NCBI RefSeq assembly: GCF_003115855.1
Contig: NZ_KZ819074.1
Span: 1 to 64,000, forward strand
From: Brenneria corticis
Lineage (GTDB): Bacteria > Pseudomonadota > Gammaproteobacteria > Enterobacterales > Enterobacteriaceae
Direction of reading: 5' to 3'
DNA length: 64,000 nucleotides
Positions 26,964 to 35,540 of the stretch are shown piece after piece. The position numbers and the translations under genes are program-made. The first letter of the stretch is position 1; every line of letters starts with the position of its first letter. Under the pieces are notes generated by a model that was not told the origin of the DNA, ran no database searches, and saw only the letters and a program-made list of their open reading frames with translations.

Positions 26964-27335
26964 TTGCATAATCTTAAAAAACGGTGGCAGCCGTATATAA
27001 AGAGATTGTCCAGTCTGCCGGCAAGGGACAGAGGCGCGGCCACAAGCCTCACTAAAAGTTTGGGTGTGGCTGGAAAACGTATTCTTTTTGTTTCATTTTC
27101 GGTCGCCGCTTATGAAATTTTCCAGGCTGAAGATAAAGCAACGGAAACACTTCATCAGGGAGCCGTTGCCACGGCAGGGATTGCTGGGGGATGGGCTGCA
27201 GGAGCGGGTGTTGTGGCTGTTGGCGCTTGCGCGGCCACCGCTCCTGTATGCGTCGGCGTCGCAGCGTTGATAGGTGGAGAACGGGCTGCAGCAGGCACAG
27301 AAATGTTATATGGAACAATTTATACGGTGCCTTAA
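26964..27335 (+). CDS. Glycine-rich fragment, effector C-terminus?
   Basis: A 123-codon frame starting with TTG, without a clear ribosome site. It reads as the tail of a larger protein: a basic stretch, then KSLGVAGKRILFVSFSVAAY and a long Gly/Ala-rich hydrophobic segment (residues 65-105). Such tails occur at the ends of secreted polymorphic toxins and type VI effectors. The next gene, 15 bases on, resembles the start of a DUF7079 immunity-type protein, which supports an effector-immunity reading. No catalytic motif is visible, and the front part of the gene is missing. Confidence 0.4.
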   Translation: MHNLKKRWQPYIKRLSSLPARDRGAATSLTKSLGVAGKRILFVSFSVAAYEIFQAEDKATETLHQGAVATAGIAGGWAAGAGVVAVGACAATAPVCVGVAALIGGERAAAGTEMLYGTIYTVP

Positions 27336-27350
27336 AGGGAAAATCCGAGC

Positions 27351-27515
27351 ATGAAACTAAGCGATCACGAACTGTCAAAACGAGTTCTAGTATGGCATGC
27401 CTTGTCCGATCTTTTTACAGCGCGTGAGTTACAGGACTACGACTATCAATGGATGGTCAAGGTGCTGAAAGAATCTGGCTTATCCATTCGCAGCCCAATA
27501 TCGGCACCGAAATGA
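27351..27515 (+). pseudogene. Truncated DUF7079-like immunity protein
   Basis: An ATG-started frame of 54 codons. KRVLVWHALSDLFTARELQDYDYQWM resembles the first half of DUF7079 proteins (opening at residue 11), about 110 residues long, which often sit beside type VI or polymorphic toxin effectors. After ESGLSIRS the similarity ends in a stop. I read it as a truncated immunity gene left with the effector tail upstream. The assignment rests on memory of the family. Confidence 0.45.
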
Positions 27516-27536
27516 AAATCCTGTTGGGAATGTGCA

Positions 27537-28894
27537 ATGAAACTTAGCCGCAATATTCTCGTCGTCGATGATGAAACCCGCTGGTTACGCACCATCGATA
27601 TGTTGCTCAATCGGCACATTCCGGAAGCCAGGACCTACACCTGCGAAAACAGCCGTCAGGCCCTGCAACTGATCAACGACCTGGATATCGCGCTAGTGTT
27701 ACTCGATCTCAACATGCCAGCCCTCGACGGCCGGCAATGCTTGGGGATATTCGCGAGCACGCCCCCTATGTCCGAGTGATCGTATTGACGGGACTCAATG
27801 AAACCGCAATCGCGGTAGAGTGCATGAAGCAAGGTGCCTACGATTTTATTACCAAAACCAGTTCGACCGACCACTTGCTGCTATGTGTCCGACGCGCCAT
27901 GGAGATGATCGGGCTGGAACGGCGTTACCATCAAATTAAAGATGGTTTCTTTAACCGCATGAACCTGGAAGCATTCGATCAAATCCTTACCACCGACATC
28001 AAGATGCACGACTGCTTCAACTTCGCCGCCACCCTGCACGATAGCCGCGAGCCCATTTTAATCGAAGGGGAAATCGGCACAGGGAAGCACCTGTTTGCCG
28101 AGGCGCTGCAACAACTGGTTTGCCCAGAATTGCCATTGTTAGCGCTGTCACTGGCCGATGTATCCCCGCAGATATTGGAGCAAAAACTGCTTGGCATTGC
28201 CAATCAGGTGGGCTTACTCGATATGGCAGGCTCAGGCTTTTTGCTGCTCGATAATTTAGCGCTGGCGGGCGCGGAAACCCAAAGAATGCTCGCTCAACTG
28301 TGCCAGCGCAAACGCTATTTCCCACAGGGTTCCTTGCGGGAAACCGCCATTAAATGCCGATTACTGTTTAGCACGACGGTGCCACTGGAACAACTCGAAC
28401 AAAGGGCTTTTTCCCACGGATTGCTCTACTGCTTGCAGCCACAACGGATCAAACTGCCGCCGCTTAGGGAACGAGCCGCCGATATTGGCCTGTTATTACA
28501 ACATTTTAATGAGATGGCCTGCCAAGAGTTGGGCCGAGATTATCTCGCCCTGCCCCACGCTCTGGCGAGCCGATTAGAGGGGTACGCCTTCCCCGGGAAT
28601 ATTGCCGAATTAAAGTCGTTAACCTTTACCGCAGTTGGAATCAGTAACGGCCAGGAACTGGCCCTCGCGCCTTTTTTTAAGGCGCTGGAACAGACCCAAC
28701 AGATGCCCCAAAGTGAATGGCTTGCCTTTCCGGCGAATTTGCCCACCATCAGAGAAATCACGCAGCAGTTGATCCATGAAGCACTCATTCGCACCAATAA
28801 CAATCAGAGCGCCGCCGCCAAACTGCTCGGGATCACCCAAGGCGCCCTGAGTCGTCGTTTATGCAAGACTACCATCCAGCGGGTTGCTAAATAA
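27537..28894 (+). pseudogene. NtrC-like response regulator, frameshifted
   Basis: One gene in two frames. The first (27537-27779) has the receiver start (VVDDE, LLDLNMPALDG). The second (from 27737) continues with VLTGLNE and FITKTSS, then an AAA+ domain (Walker A GEIGTGKH, arginine-rich LPPLRERAADI) and a Fis-type HTH (NNNQSAAAKLLGITQGALSRR, opening near residue 360). Restoring one base near 27734 joins them. The GAFTGA loop that contacts sigma-54 is absent: the segment between LLGIANQ and the GFLLLDNL Walker B is short. So even an intact copy would not be a normal sigma-54 activator. A sequencing error is possible. Confidence 0.7.
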
Positions 28895-29275
28895 GTTGGG
28901 TAGTGGCAACAACGCATTGCCGGATGAATCACTTTCGCACGGTACTTTATTTATTTCTTCAATAGACAATAATTTCGTACGCCGGCGTGAACGCCAACTA
29001 GCAAAAATGTGATGGCGGGCATTGTATCAGTTGGATAATATCGGAGTATTGGTCTCTATCGGCTTTATTTAACGCAATCCGCTGGTAAACTTTTCAGGAC
29101 TTCGTAACCATACAGATTTTCTGTATCAGGCGTTATTCGATTCGAGGAATTGATACAATGGTCGTCCGGTTATCGGTTTATGATATTTGGCAATTGACCA
29201 GATTTCATAATAATGAACAGAGGTCCCTACGGGAGATCTACTATCTGAAGCTGCTAGTTAACAGAAGATATTGCT
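28895..29275. promoter_or_regulatory. Control region of the LysR gene
   Basis: No gene is seen in 381 bases. ATACAG-N5-CTGTAT at 29110-29126 is a perfect palindrome of the T-N11-A kind bound by LysR proteins, about 150 bases before the LysR start. A 43-codon frame at 29158-29289 with GAGGAA upstream overlaps the LysR start; it resembles nothing I know. Confidence 0.4.
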
Positions 29276-30193
29276 ATGGAATTTCGTGATATTAAATATG
29301 TGTTAATGGTCGCAGAAGAAAAGAGTTTTTCTAACGCAGCGCAAAGGCTCTTTATTACTCAGCCATCGTTAAGCCAATCCATCGCCCGTATCGAAGAGTC
29401 CCTGGGGGTAAGATTGTTTGATCGCAGCAGAAAACCGTTAATGCTGACTTTCGCCGGGAAGCAATTTCTTGAAATGGCCTATCAGATTTTAAACTATGAA
29501 AAACAACTTCACAAGAAGATGAAAGATATAGCCGATTTAAAAAATGGAAATATCACCGTTGGTGTTTCTCAATTCCGGGGAAAGTACTTTTTCCCCAAAG
29601 TACTTCCGGTTTTTTATGATAAATACCCCGGAATTACAGTTTCTATTTATGAAAATAATGCATCAAAACTTGAAAGCGCAGTACTTACTGGGGATATAGA
29701 TTTTTGCGTAGAAATTTTACCGGTTAAAAACAACGATCTGACCTATTCTCTTATCAATAAGGAAAGACATTTAATCGTATTGCCTCGAGATCATCCTGTT
29801 AACAATAAGTATAGCGTTAACAGTTCTGTTGATTCATACCCCTCCATCAATCTGGTTGATTTACAAAATGAGTCTTTTATTTATCTTCTTCCGGACTCTC
29901 AATCCAGAATACAGCTCACAAACTTTTTTAAAAAACAAAAATTTACACCAAAGTCAATTATTGAGGTCAGAAGTATGGAAACGGCCCATGCGTTAGCGGT
30001 CGCCGGCATAGGCGTTGCGTTCGTATCAGAAGTGATCATTCCTTACTGCAATCCTGAATTTCGCGGAAAGTATTATATATTAAACGGCTGTGAGCCTGAT
30101 CAACTGCAAGTAGGATTCGTTTATAGAAAAAATGCTTACCTGTCAAAAGATGTATTTTCTTTTTTTTCAACGGTGAAAAGTATTTACAGGTAA
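29276..30193 (+). CDS. LysR-family transcriptional regulator
   Basis: A 305-residue LysR regulator with an N-terminal winged HTH (NAAQRLFITQPSLSQSIARI near residue 20-40) and a two-lobed effector domain from about 90. The DNA is AT-richer than the core around it, in line with acquired DNA. It faces the leftward permease and dehydratase genes (30345-32906), with which it probably forms a catabolic module. The ligand is unknown but likely a sugar acid or dicarboxylate. Confidence 0.85.
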   Translation: MEFRDIKYVLMVAEEKSFSNAAQRLFITQPSLSQSIARIEESLGVRLFDRSRKPLMLTFAGKQFLEMAYQILNYEKQLHKKMKDIADLKNGNITVGVSQFRGKYFFPKVLPVFYDKYPGITVSIYENNASKLESAVLTGDIDFCVEILPVKNNDLTYSLINKERHLIVLPRDHPVNNKYSVNSSVDSYPSINLVDLQNESFIYLLPDSQSRIQLTNFFKKQKFTPKSIIEVRSMETAHALAVAGIGVAFVSEVIIPYCNPEFRGKYYILNGCEPDQLQVGFVYRKNAYLSKDVFSFFSTVKSIYR

Positions 30194-30344
30194 TGCGGTT
30201 TTATCTTTCGCCGGCATTAAGTCTGTTCCTCCCCACTACCTGTCCGCCCTGGCTCCATTCATTACTATAGTCGTCACAATGACAATTCTGATAGAAACAA
30301 TTTTTATGGTGGTAATGGCCCTGGTGTTGGCTGAATTACCCTTA

Positions 30345-31598
30345 TTACATTAATGTAAACAAAACGATAAATGCCGCTATCACTGTAGGAATCATATTAC
30401 GTTTGCTAATTTCCATAGGATTAACCCCCGCAATTTTTGCCAGAATAATTGCCGCCGGGCATACCGGTGACATTGTACGCCCTAAACCGGCTCCGATTTG
30501 AACCATAGATCCCATTTCAATAATACCATAGCCGAAGGTCGGCGCGTGCGGTGTTACGGCTCCATTGAAGGCGAGTGCAGCCGCATTTCCTGTTCCTGAT
30601 ATTGCCGCGATAATAAAAGGACCAAACGCCGCCGAGTATTTTGCCAGTTGCTGCGAGCTCTTCATTATATCCAGCAACTCGTCAACCAGACCAATGGCCT
30701 GCATCCCCTGAATAAACATTGCCGCGGAAGCGATAATGCCGACGACATCGCAGAAACCATCACCCATTCCGCGGAAGAACTGCTTTGTCATCTCTTTTAA
30801 ATGCTGTCGAGTAATAATAAACCCTAACGCTGTTCCCAGGATCATTGCCTGAGGCACGGTAAATTCAGGTATCAACTGTACCTGTTTACTGCCTAAAACT
30901 AAAATAACAATAGGAACAACAGGTATAACGGCAAATAAATAATTGACCTTGCTTTTTTCAATCTCCGCATCCTTGCTGACAGAGGTGCTGCTTCCCACGC
31001 CCTCTTTTTTTATATAAGCAATCACCATTAAAATCAATGCGGCGGCAACGGCAGCAATTAATACCTGCTTGGAAAAGGTCGAGATAACGGTCATTACATC
31101 CACTCCGGCCATTTCAGCCACCTGAGGGTTAAACATCAGTCCGGGACTCATGACGCTACCCCATGTTCCTAAAAATACAGCGCTGCCGGCCATTGCCGGA
31201 CGAACTCCCACTGCCAGCAAAGTGGGAATTAAAAGTGCTCCTACGGCTGCAGCTAAGCCAGCCGCGCTTGGTATAGCAATATTCAGAAAAAATGTGGACA
31301 AAACAGCACCTGGAATAATAACTAACGGAACTTTCTTTAACAAATTCGTCATAAAAGTAACCAGATGTTTGCTGCAACCTGTATAGTCCATTACGTAGCT
31401 AAAGCCCATGACCGTGCAGATTGTTGGCACCAGACCGGGATTGGTTAACTCTTTGACAAAGGCATTGACCGCACTTACAACATTTCCACCGAGTAATGCC
31501 ATAACCGCTCCGGAAATAATAAGCACTAATCTGGTTTCATAATTTTTTATGATAAAATAAAATGTTGCAATAATAATAAGAATACCAACCCACACCAT
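30345..31598 (-). CDS. DcuC-family dicarboxylate/sugar-acid permease
   Basis: A 417-residue inner-membrane protein with about twelve hydrophobic segments, of the DcuC/C4-dicarboxylate type. The family-like blocks are VMGFSYVMDYTGCSKHL, NIAIPSAAGLAAAVGALLIP and GAGLGRTMSPVCPAAII. It follows the enolase-superfamily gene in the same direction (192-base gap), so it should import that enzyme's acid substrate or exchange it for a product. Family placement is by pattern; transported species unknown. Confidence 0.75.
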   Translation of the reverse strand: MVWVGILIIIATFYFIIKNYETRLVLIISGAVMALLGGNVVSAVNAFVKELTNPGLVPTICTVMGFSYVMDYTGCSKHLVTFMTNLLKKVPLVIIPGAVLSTFFLNIAIPSAAGLAAAVGALLIPTLLAVGVRPAMAGSAVFLGTWGSVMSPGLMFNPQVAEMAGVDVMTVISTFSKQVLIAAVAAALILMVIAYIKKEGVGSSTSVSKDAEIEKSKVNYLFAVIPVVPIVILVLGSKQVQLIPEFTVPQAMILGTALGFIITRQHLKEMTKQFFRGMGDGFCDVVGIIASAAMFIQGMQAIGLVDELLDIMKSSQQLAKYSAAFGPFIIAAISGTGNAAALAFNGAVTPHAPTFGYGIIEMGSMVQIGAGLGRTMSPVCPAAIILAKIAGVNPMEISKRNMIPTVIAAFIVLFTLM

Positions 31599-31790
31599 GA
31601 TTTTATTCCCCTAAATAGAATTACATTGGCTTTTATTGTTGGTTTCATCTGGTTTTGCAAAGCGGTGGATTATTATAGACGCCACGCAACTCCGGCAACT
31701 CAGAGCCGTTTATATGCGGTCATTTTTATTGCTATCACACTGGAGTAAAGCAGTATGGGCATCCGTCAAATTACTTTATTTTAGACAACC

Positions 31791-32906
31791 TTATTTTATA
31801 TCGCATTTATCAAAATCCCATTCCCAGTCACAATAAGGAGCCGTTTCTCTAACGTCATCTCGTAACTCAACGCCAAGTCCCGGACCTTCCGGCACCATTA
31901 AATAGCCATTCTCAATTTTAAACGGCGTGGTTATCTCTTTTTGAATCCTCTCCCATTCACTTGTGATAGGACACATTTCCATTACTTCAAAATTAGGTAT
32001 TGCGGCTGCCAGATGCAGGCTGCCGGCAAGATTAATGCTGCCGGTGGCAATATGCGGAATGACATTTACATAATGACTTTCCGCAATTGCTGCGGCTTTT
32101 TTACAGCCGGTAATGCCCGCCATAACGCAAATGTCCGGCCGTATAAAGCTAACGCTATCCTCCCGAAGCAGCATATCAACATCCTGAATACAGAAACTGC
32201 GTTCTCCGGCGCTGATCGGCGTTTTAGTTTTACGCGTTATTTCTTTCAGCGATAAATAATTTTCATAATTGATAGGATCCTCGAAGAAGAGAAGATTGCA
32301 GTCTTCTACCATCCTCAGCAGAGTAATGCTTTCATGCGGCTGTAACGCGCGATGAATTTCGCAACCAAGATCCATATCCAGCCCAACAGCTTCGCGCACG
32401 GCATGAATCATATCGCTCATTGCTTTCATCTGCCGGGCGTAAGTACCGGTGGCCTCCCTGATGTTGGTTGGATTTAATCGAATACAGGTATATCCTTCCG
32501 CCTGTAGTTTTATCGCTGACTCAACGCTCTCCTCAATGGTTTTGCCATTCACAACGCCCCATAAACGAATTTTCTTGCGGACGGCTCCGCCTAACAGCTC
32601 ATAAATAGGGGCGTTATAATGCTTACCCTTGATATCCCACAAAGCAATGTCAATGGCGGAAATCGCGCTGCCGACAACCGTGCCGCCGAATTTAAACCGG
32701 TTATATAACTCGCTTCCGATATACTCTATCCGCATCGGATCCTGACCAATCAACGGTTTTTCCATGCGGGCAACGGCGCCAGCCACCGCTTCCCTGAACC
32801 CCCAGTTTCCGCCTTCGCCTGTACCGATAATACCTTCGTCAGTGTACACTTTTACGAATAAGCGGCGAGAGCCTGTTAAAATAGATTCTACTTTTGTGAT
32901 CTTCAT
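31791..32906 (-). CDS. Enolase-superfamily sugar-acid dehydratase
   Basis: A 371-residue member of the mandelate racemase/muconate lactonising group. The N-terminal capping domain is about 1-120. The barrel supplies metal ligands in DLGCEIH, FFEDPI and SAGERSF, and a catalytic-type His in HIATGS. In the DgoD-like branch such enzymes dehydrate aldonates or aldarates to 2-keto-3-deoxy acids. The order of ligands differs from DgoD (Gly where DgoD has the His of DFHG), so the substrate is open. The ATG has AAGGA upstream. It heads a leftward unit with the DcuC-like permease. Confidence 0.82.
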   Translation of the reverse strand: MKITKVESILTGSRRLFVKVYTDEGIIGTGEGGNWGFREAVAGAVARMEKPLIGQDPMRIEYIGSELYNRFKFGGTVVGSAISAIDIALWDIKGKHYNAPIYELLGGAVRKKIRLWGVVNGKTIEESVESAIKLQAEGYTCIRLNPTNIREATGTYARQMKAMSDMIHAVREAVGLDMDLGCEIHRALQPHESITLLRMVEDCNLLFFEDPINYENYLSLKEITRKTKTPISAGERSFCIQDVDMLLREDSVSFIRPDICVMAGITGCKKAAAIAESHYVNVIPHIATGSINLAGSLHLAAAIPNFEVMEMCPITSEWERIQKEITTPFKIENGYLMVPEGPGLGVELRDDVRETAPYCDWEWDFDKCDIK

Positions 32907-33283
32907 TCATTTTTCCTTAGTGAGAATATTGTCGCAATATATAGCACTTCACATATTCAAGATGTTCGAGCGTGACTCAGGGTTTTTGTTAATGATAAAT
33001 AGTGAGATAACAGCCAATAACTCTGCCGTAAATCTGCACAAAATTCACCTCACCGGCTATTTATTTGGACTATCGCACTCTATAAACAATAATTCAAATT
33101 GGAAATTACATATAATATTATAGGTTTTTATTATACTTCATTTTAAATAGCTGTTCCTGATTCCCATCTCAATAGGGATGGGCGTGTAATAAACAGTTTT
33201 TTATTGAATGATATAAGTAAAACAATTTCCGGATCGGCATCAGGCGGGGATGCCGACTGGCTGCCCAAATGCGAGTTAGCTAA
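32907..33283. other. AT-rich gap upstream of the dehydratase gene
   Basis: No gene is seen. The left half is very AT-rich and should hold the leftward promoter of the dehydratase-permease unit. The right half has small palindromes and leads into a broken GNAT toxin gene. Confidence 0.4.
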
Positions 33284-33560
33284 GTAGACGCCAGCAATGA
33301 TACAACCGAAGACGTTGACTGCGGCGTTCCTGAGCTAAACACCTACCTGCAAAAGTACGCCGGGCAAGACAGCCGGGAACACTTTACTAAATGTTATGTC
33401 GCCGTTGATGAAAACAATAACCTAGCAGGCTTTTATACGCTGTCTTCCAGTGCGATCGACATCAGCGGCCTTCCCGATACGATTACCAGAAAACTTCCGC
33501 GTTACCCTTCCGTACCCGCTGCGTTACCTGGTCGCCTTGCCGTCGATTCTCAATGTATCG
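33284..33560 (+). pseudogene. GNAT toxin (TacT/AtaT type), remnant
   Basis: An open frame without a start codon reads DCGVPELNTYLQKYAGQD, then AVDENNNLAGFYTLS, KLPRYPSVPAALPGRLAVDS: the N-terminal two-thirds of a GNAT-family toxin of type II toxin-antitoxin systems, which acetylate aminoacyl-tRNA. An in-frame stop at 33281 precedes it. After RLAVDS the acetyl-CoA loop and C-terminus are lost. No RHH antitoxin partner (usually upstream) remains. Confidence 0.65.
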
Positions 33561-33630
33561 CGCTCGACGACGGGAATATGGGCTATGACCTGATACTCCA
33601 CCAACAGCGAAAAAACCGGTTCCGGCCGTT

Positions 33631-34029
33631 TTATCGATTAGGTATAACTTTTATAAACTTGGCGGATAAATCGTTTATTTTATTATCCGACGTAATAAAG
33701 ATAAAGTTTTCATAATTAGCTTGAGCAATAAGTATTCTATTAAAAGGATCTTTGTGTAACGATTCCGGTAAATTCAACACATTAAGCGAATGTTCTCCTT
33801 TAACCGCAAGTTCCTTGAATCCATTATCAAAAAGCCCTGTTCTTAACGCATCCGGATTGATAGTGAAATCGGGCTTATTCAAAGCAAATTTGATAGCGAC
33901 TTCCCAAATACTGGCAGCGCTGAAATAGAGTTCATTATCAGTATCCTGAATAATATTTTTTACCTCTTGCGTGAGGTGTTCCGAGCTATAAGCAAGAAAG
34001 AGCAAAATATTGGTATCAAGTAAATACAT
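33631..34029 (-). CDS. PIN-domain toxin (VapC-like)
   Basis: A 132-residue PIN-domain ribonuclease of a type II toxin-antitoxin pair. The acidic active-site residues are visible: LLDTNILL (Asp5), SIWEVAIK (Glu43), HKDPFNRILIAQA (Asp near 93) and FITSDNKI (Asp near 114). Its ATG overlaps the antitoxin stop (TAATG), so the two are coupled. The DNA is AT-rich like the rest of the island. It should cut RNA and be held in check by the Phd-type partner. Confidence 0.85.
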   Translation of the reverse strand: MYLLDTNILLFLAYSSEHLTQEVKNIIQDTDNELYFSAASIWEVAIKFALNKPDFTINPDALRTGLFDNGFKELAVKGEHSLNVLNLPESLHKDPFNRILIAQANYENFIFITSDNKINDLSAKFIKVIPNR

Positions 34030-34274
34030 TATTCATATTTCCCTTCAAACATATCCTGTATTTCTGCGTCATTCAGCTCATCAAAGTTATCTGGAACCGT
34101 TCCTTTGCCCTTCAGAAAATCCAGTTTACGTTTAGGCTTCTCTTCCGTGTAAGCCACGACCTTTACCAAAGTCTTGCCATTACGCGCGATCAGGAATGGC
34201 TCCCCGGTTTTCACTACGTCATTAAGTAGCTTGGAAAGGTTCGTTTTTGCCTCGTAGATGTTTACCTTTTCCAT
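34029..34274 (-). CDS. Phd/YefM-family antitoxin
   Basis: An 81-residue antitoxin, upstream partner of the PIN toxin. The N-terminal DNA-binding part is EKVNIYEAKTNLSKLLNDVV, followed by GEPFLIARNGKTLVKVV, the standard Phd/YefM fold; the C-terminal tail binds the toxin. I chose the ATG at 34274 with GGAGG upstream; the frame extends 13 codons further without support. It probably represses its own promoter through the repeats just upstream. Confidence 0.85.
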   Translation of the reverse strand: MEKVNIYEAKTNLSKLLNDVVKTGEPFLIARNGKTLVKVVAYTEEKPKRKLDFLKGKGTVPDNFDELNDAEIQDMFEGKYE

Positions 34275-34298
34275 AACATCCTCCGGATCGTTAACCAT

Positions 34299-34371
34299 AC
34301 ATAAATTAATCATAGTTTCGCTTACAGAACTTGGTCAAGTCAATCTAACCAGACTAACATAAATTAACCAT
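34299..34371. promoter_or_regulatory. Twin direct repeats before the antitoxin gene
   Basis: ACATAAATTAATCAT (34299-34313) and ACATAAATTAACCAT (34357-34371) match at 14 of 15 positions, 58 bases apart, just upstream of the antitoxin start. They are candidate binding sites for the Phd-type repressor. Confidence 0.5.
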
Positions 34372-34384
34372 CAGATTCAGTATG

Positions 34385-34475
34385 GCGCAATGCGGCGCGC
34401 GGTAAATTCTATAAGCCGGTGAAAGGGTAGAAAACGATACGTATTGATGCCGATGTGCTGAATTGGCTTGAACGG
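34385..34475 (+). pseudogene. Decayed second copy of the BrnA-like gene
   Basis: The 85 bases from 34391 repeat the middle of the BrnA-like gene at 26788-26872 (AATGCGGTGCGTGGTAAATT there, AATGCGGCGCGCGGTAAATT here), with a stop inside (GKFYKPVKG then TAG). Only the middle of the gene remains. The two copies bracket 7.6 kb of the island in the same orientation. Confidence 0.7.
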
Positions 34476-34581
34476 GCTATTAAACACGGCTGAAGAGCAG
34501 GTGCAGTGGTGCCGCCCCCCTTCCCCGCTCAGTTCAAAAACAGAATAAACATTGCGTTGCCGCTTTTTTCGTTATATTTTT

Positions 34582-34608
34582 CTGCAACGTTACACTAAAA
34601 CGTTGCAG
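34582..34608. promoter_or_regulatory. LacI-type double operator before the SDR gene
   Basis: CTGCAACGTT-N7-AACGTTGCAG. It contains two AACGTT cores with central CG, typical of LacI-family sites. A near-identical 27-mer lies in reverse orientation at 41978-42004 (26 of 27 bases match). The LacI gene at 35541 is the likely binder. Confidence 0.75.
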
Positions 34609-34695
34609 AGAGTATGCATCAGAGATATTCCTTCCGTTCATGCATCAATACTCTGCGGTAATCCACATCTATCTTACTGTTTAGAGGGGATTAGC

Positions 34696-35469
34696 ATGTT
34701 TCATGAATTAAAAGGCAGACGAGTTTTAATTACCGGTTCGACTACTGGTATTGGGCTGGCGACGGCCAGACTGTTTCTAACCTATGGCGCCAGCGTCGGT
34801 ATTAATGGTCGTAGCACTATTACCGATCCTCACATTCTGGATTCACTGAGTGCGCTACCAGGTCAGTACTCACAGTTTGCGGCGGATCTAAGTCATTCGG
34901 CTAATTGTCAGCGGTTAGTGGATGATTTTGTCGCTCGCTTCGGAGGAATCGACGTGCTGATCAACAATGCGGGCGGACTGGGCGGCAGGAGTACCCTGGA
35001 AAATATGGATGATGCGTTCTTCGATCGGGTCATGGATCTCAACGTACGCTCGGTCTTGATGACGACTAAACACGCCATTCCCCATCTGCGACAATCGGCC
35101 AAAGAGAGCGGACTGAGCAGCGCGGTGATTAGTACGGGATCAATAGCCGGGCGCGACGGCGGTGGAATTGGCGCCGGCGTTTACGGTAGCGCCAAGGCCT
35201 GGATACATAACATGCACCGCAACTGGGTAAAAGAGTTCACCCAGGATAATATACGCTTTAATGTGGTCTCGCCGGGGAGCATCGATACCGCGTTTCATCA
35301 CGGAAAAAGTGATGAAACAGTGCAAAAGATGCGCGACGCCATCCCGATGGGGCGCTTCGGCCGCAGCGAGGAGGTAGCGCCGACTTATCTTTTCCTGGCG
35401 ACTCACGCGTTAAGCGGATACATTTCCGGGCAAATCATTGACGTTAACGGTGGCCAGATGGCGCCTTAG
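34696..35469 (+). CDS. Short-chain dehydrogenase (gluconate/ketogluconate type)
   Basis: A 257-residue SDR oxidoreductase. The Gly-rich nucleotide motif is TGSTTGIG (residues 12-19), NNAG follows, the catalytic Ser is in STGS, and Tyr-Lys are in VYGSAK. I chose the ATG at 34696, preceded by AGAGGGG. The promoter carries the LacI-type operator also found before dctP, so it belongs with the TRAP-gluconokinase regulon. It probably interconverts a keto-sugar acid and its reduced form; substrate not readable. Confidence 0.85.
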   Translation: MFHELKGRRVLITGSTTGIGLATARLFLTYGASVGINGRSTITDPHILDSLSALPGQYSQFAADLSHSANCQRLVDDFVARFGGIDVLINNAGGLGGRSTLENMDDAFFDRVMDLNVRSVLMTTKHAIPHLRQSAKESGLSSAVISTGSIAGRDGGGIGAGVYGSAKAWIHNMHRNWVKEFTQDNIRFNVVSPGSIDTAFHHGKSDETVQKMRDAIPMGRFGRSEEVAPTYLFLATHALSGYISGQIIDVNGGQMAP

Positions 35470-35540
35470 TCCCCCTGCAAAAAACGTGTTCCGGGATAAA
35501 AAACTTATAATCAGGCAATAAAAACAGATGTAAGGAAAGT

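Noticed and set aside
29158..29289. 43-codon frame with GAGGAA upstream, overlapping the LysR start
   Set aside because: There is no recognisable protein and the region looks like a regulator promoter. A leader peptide is possible but unsupported.
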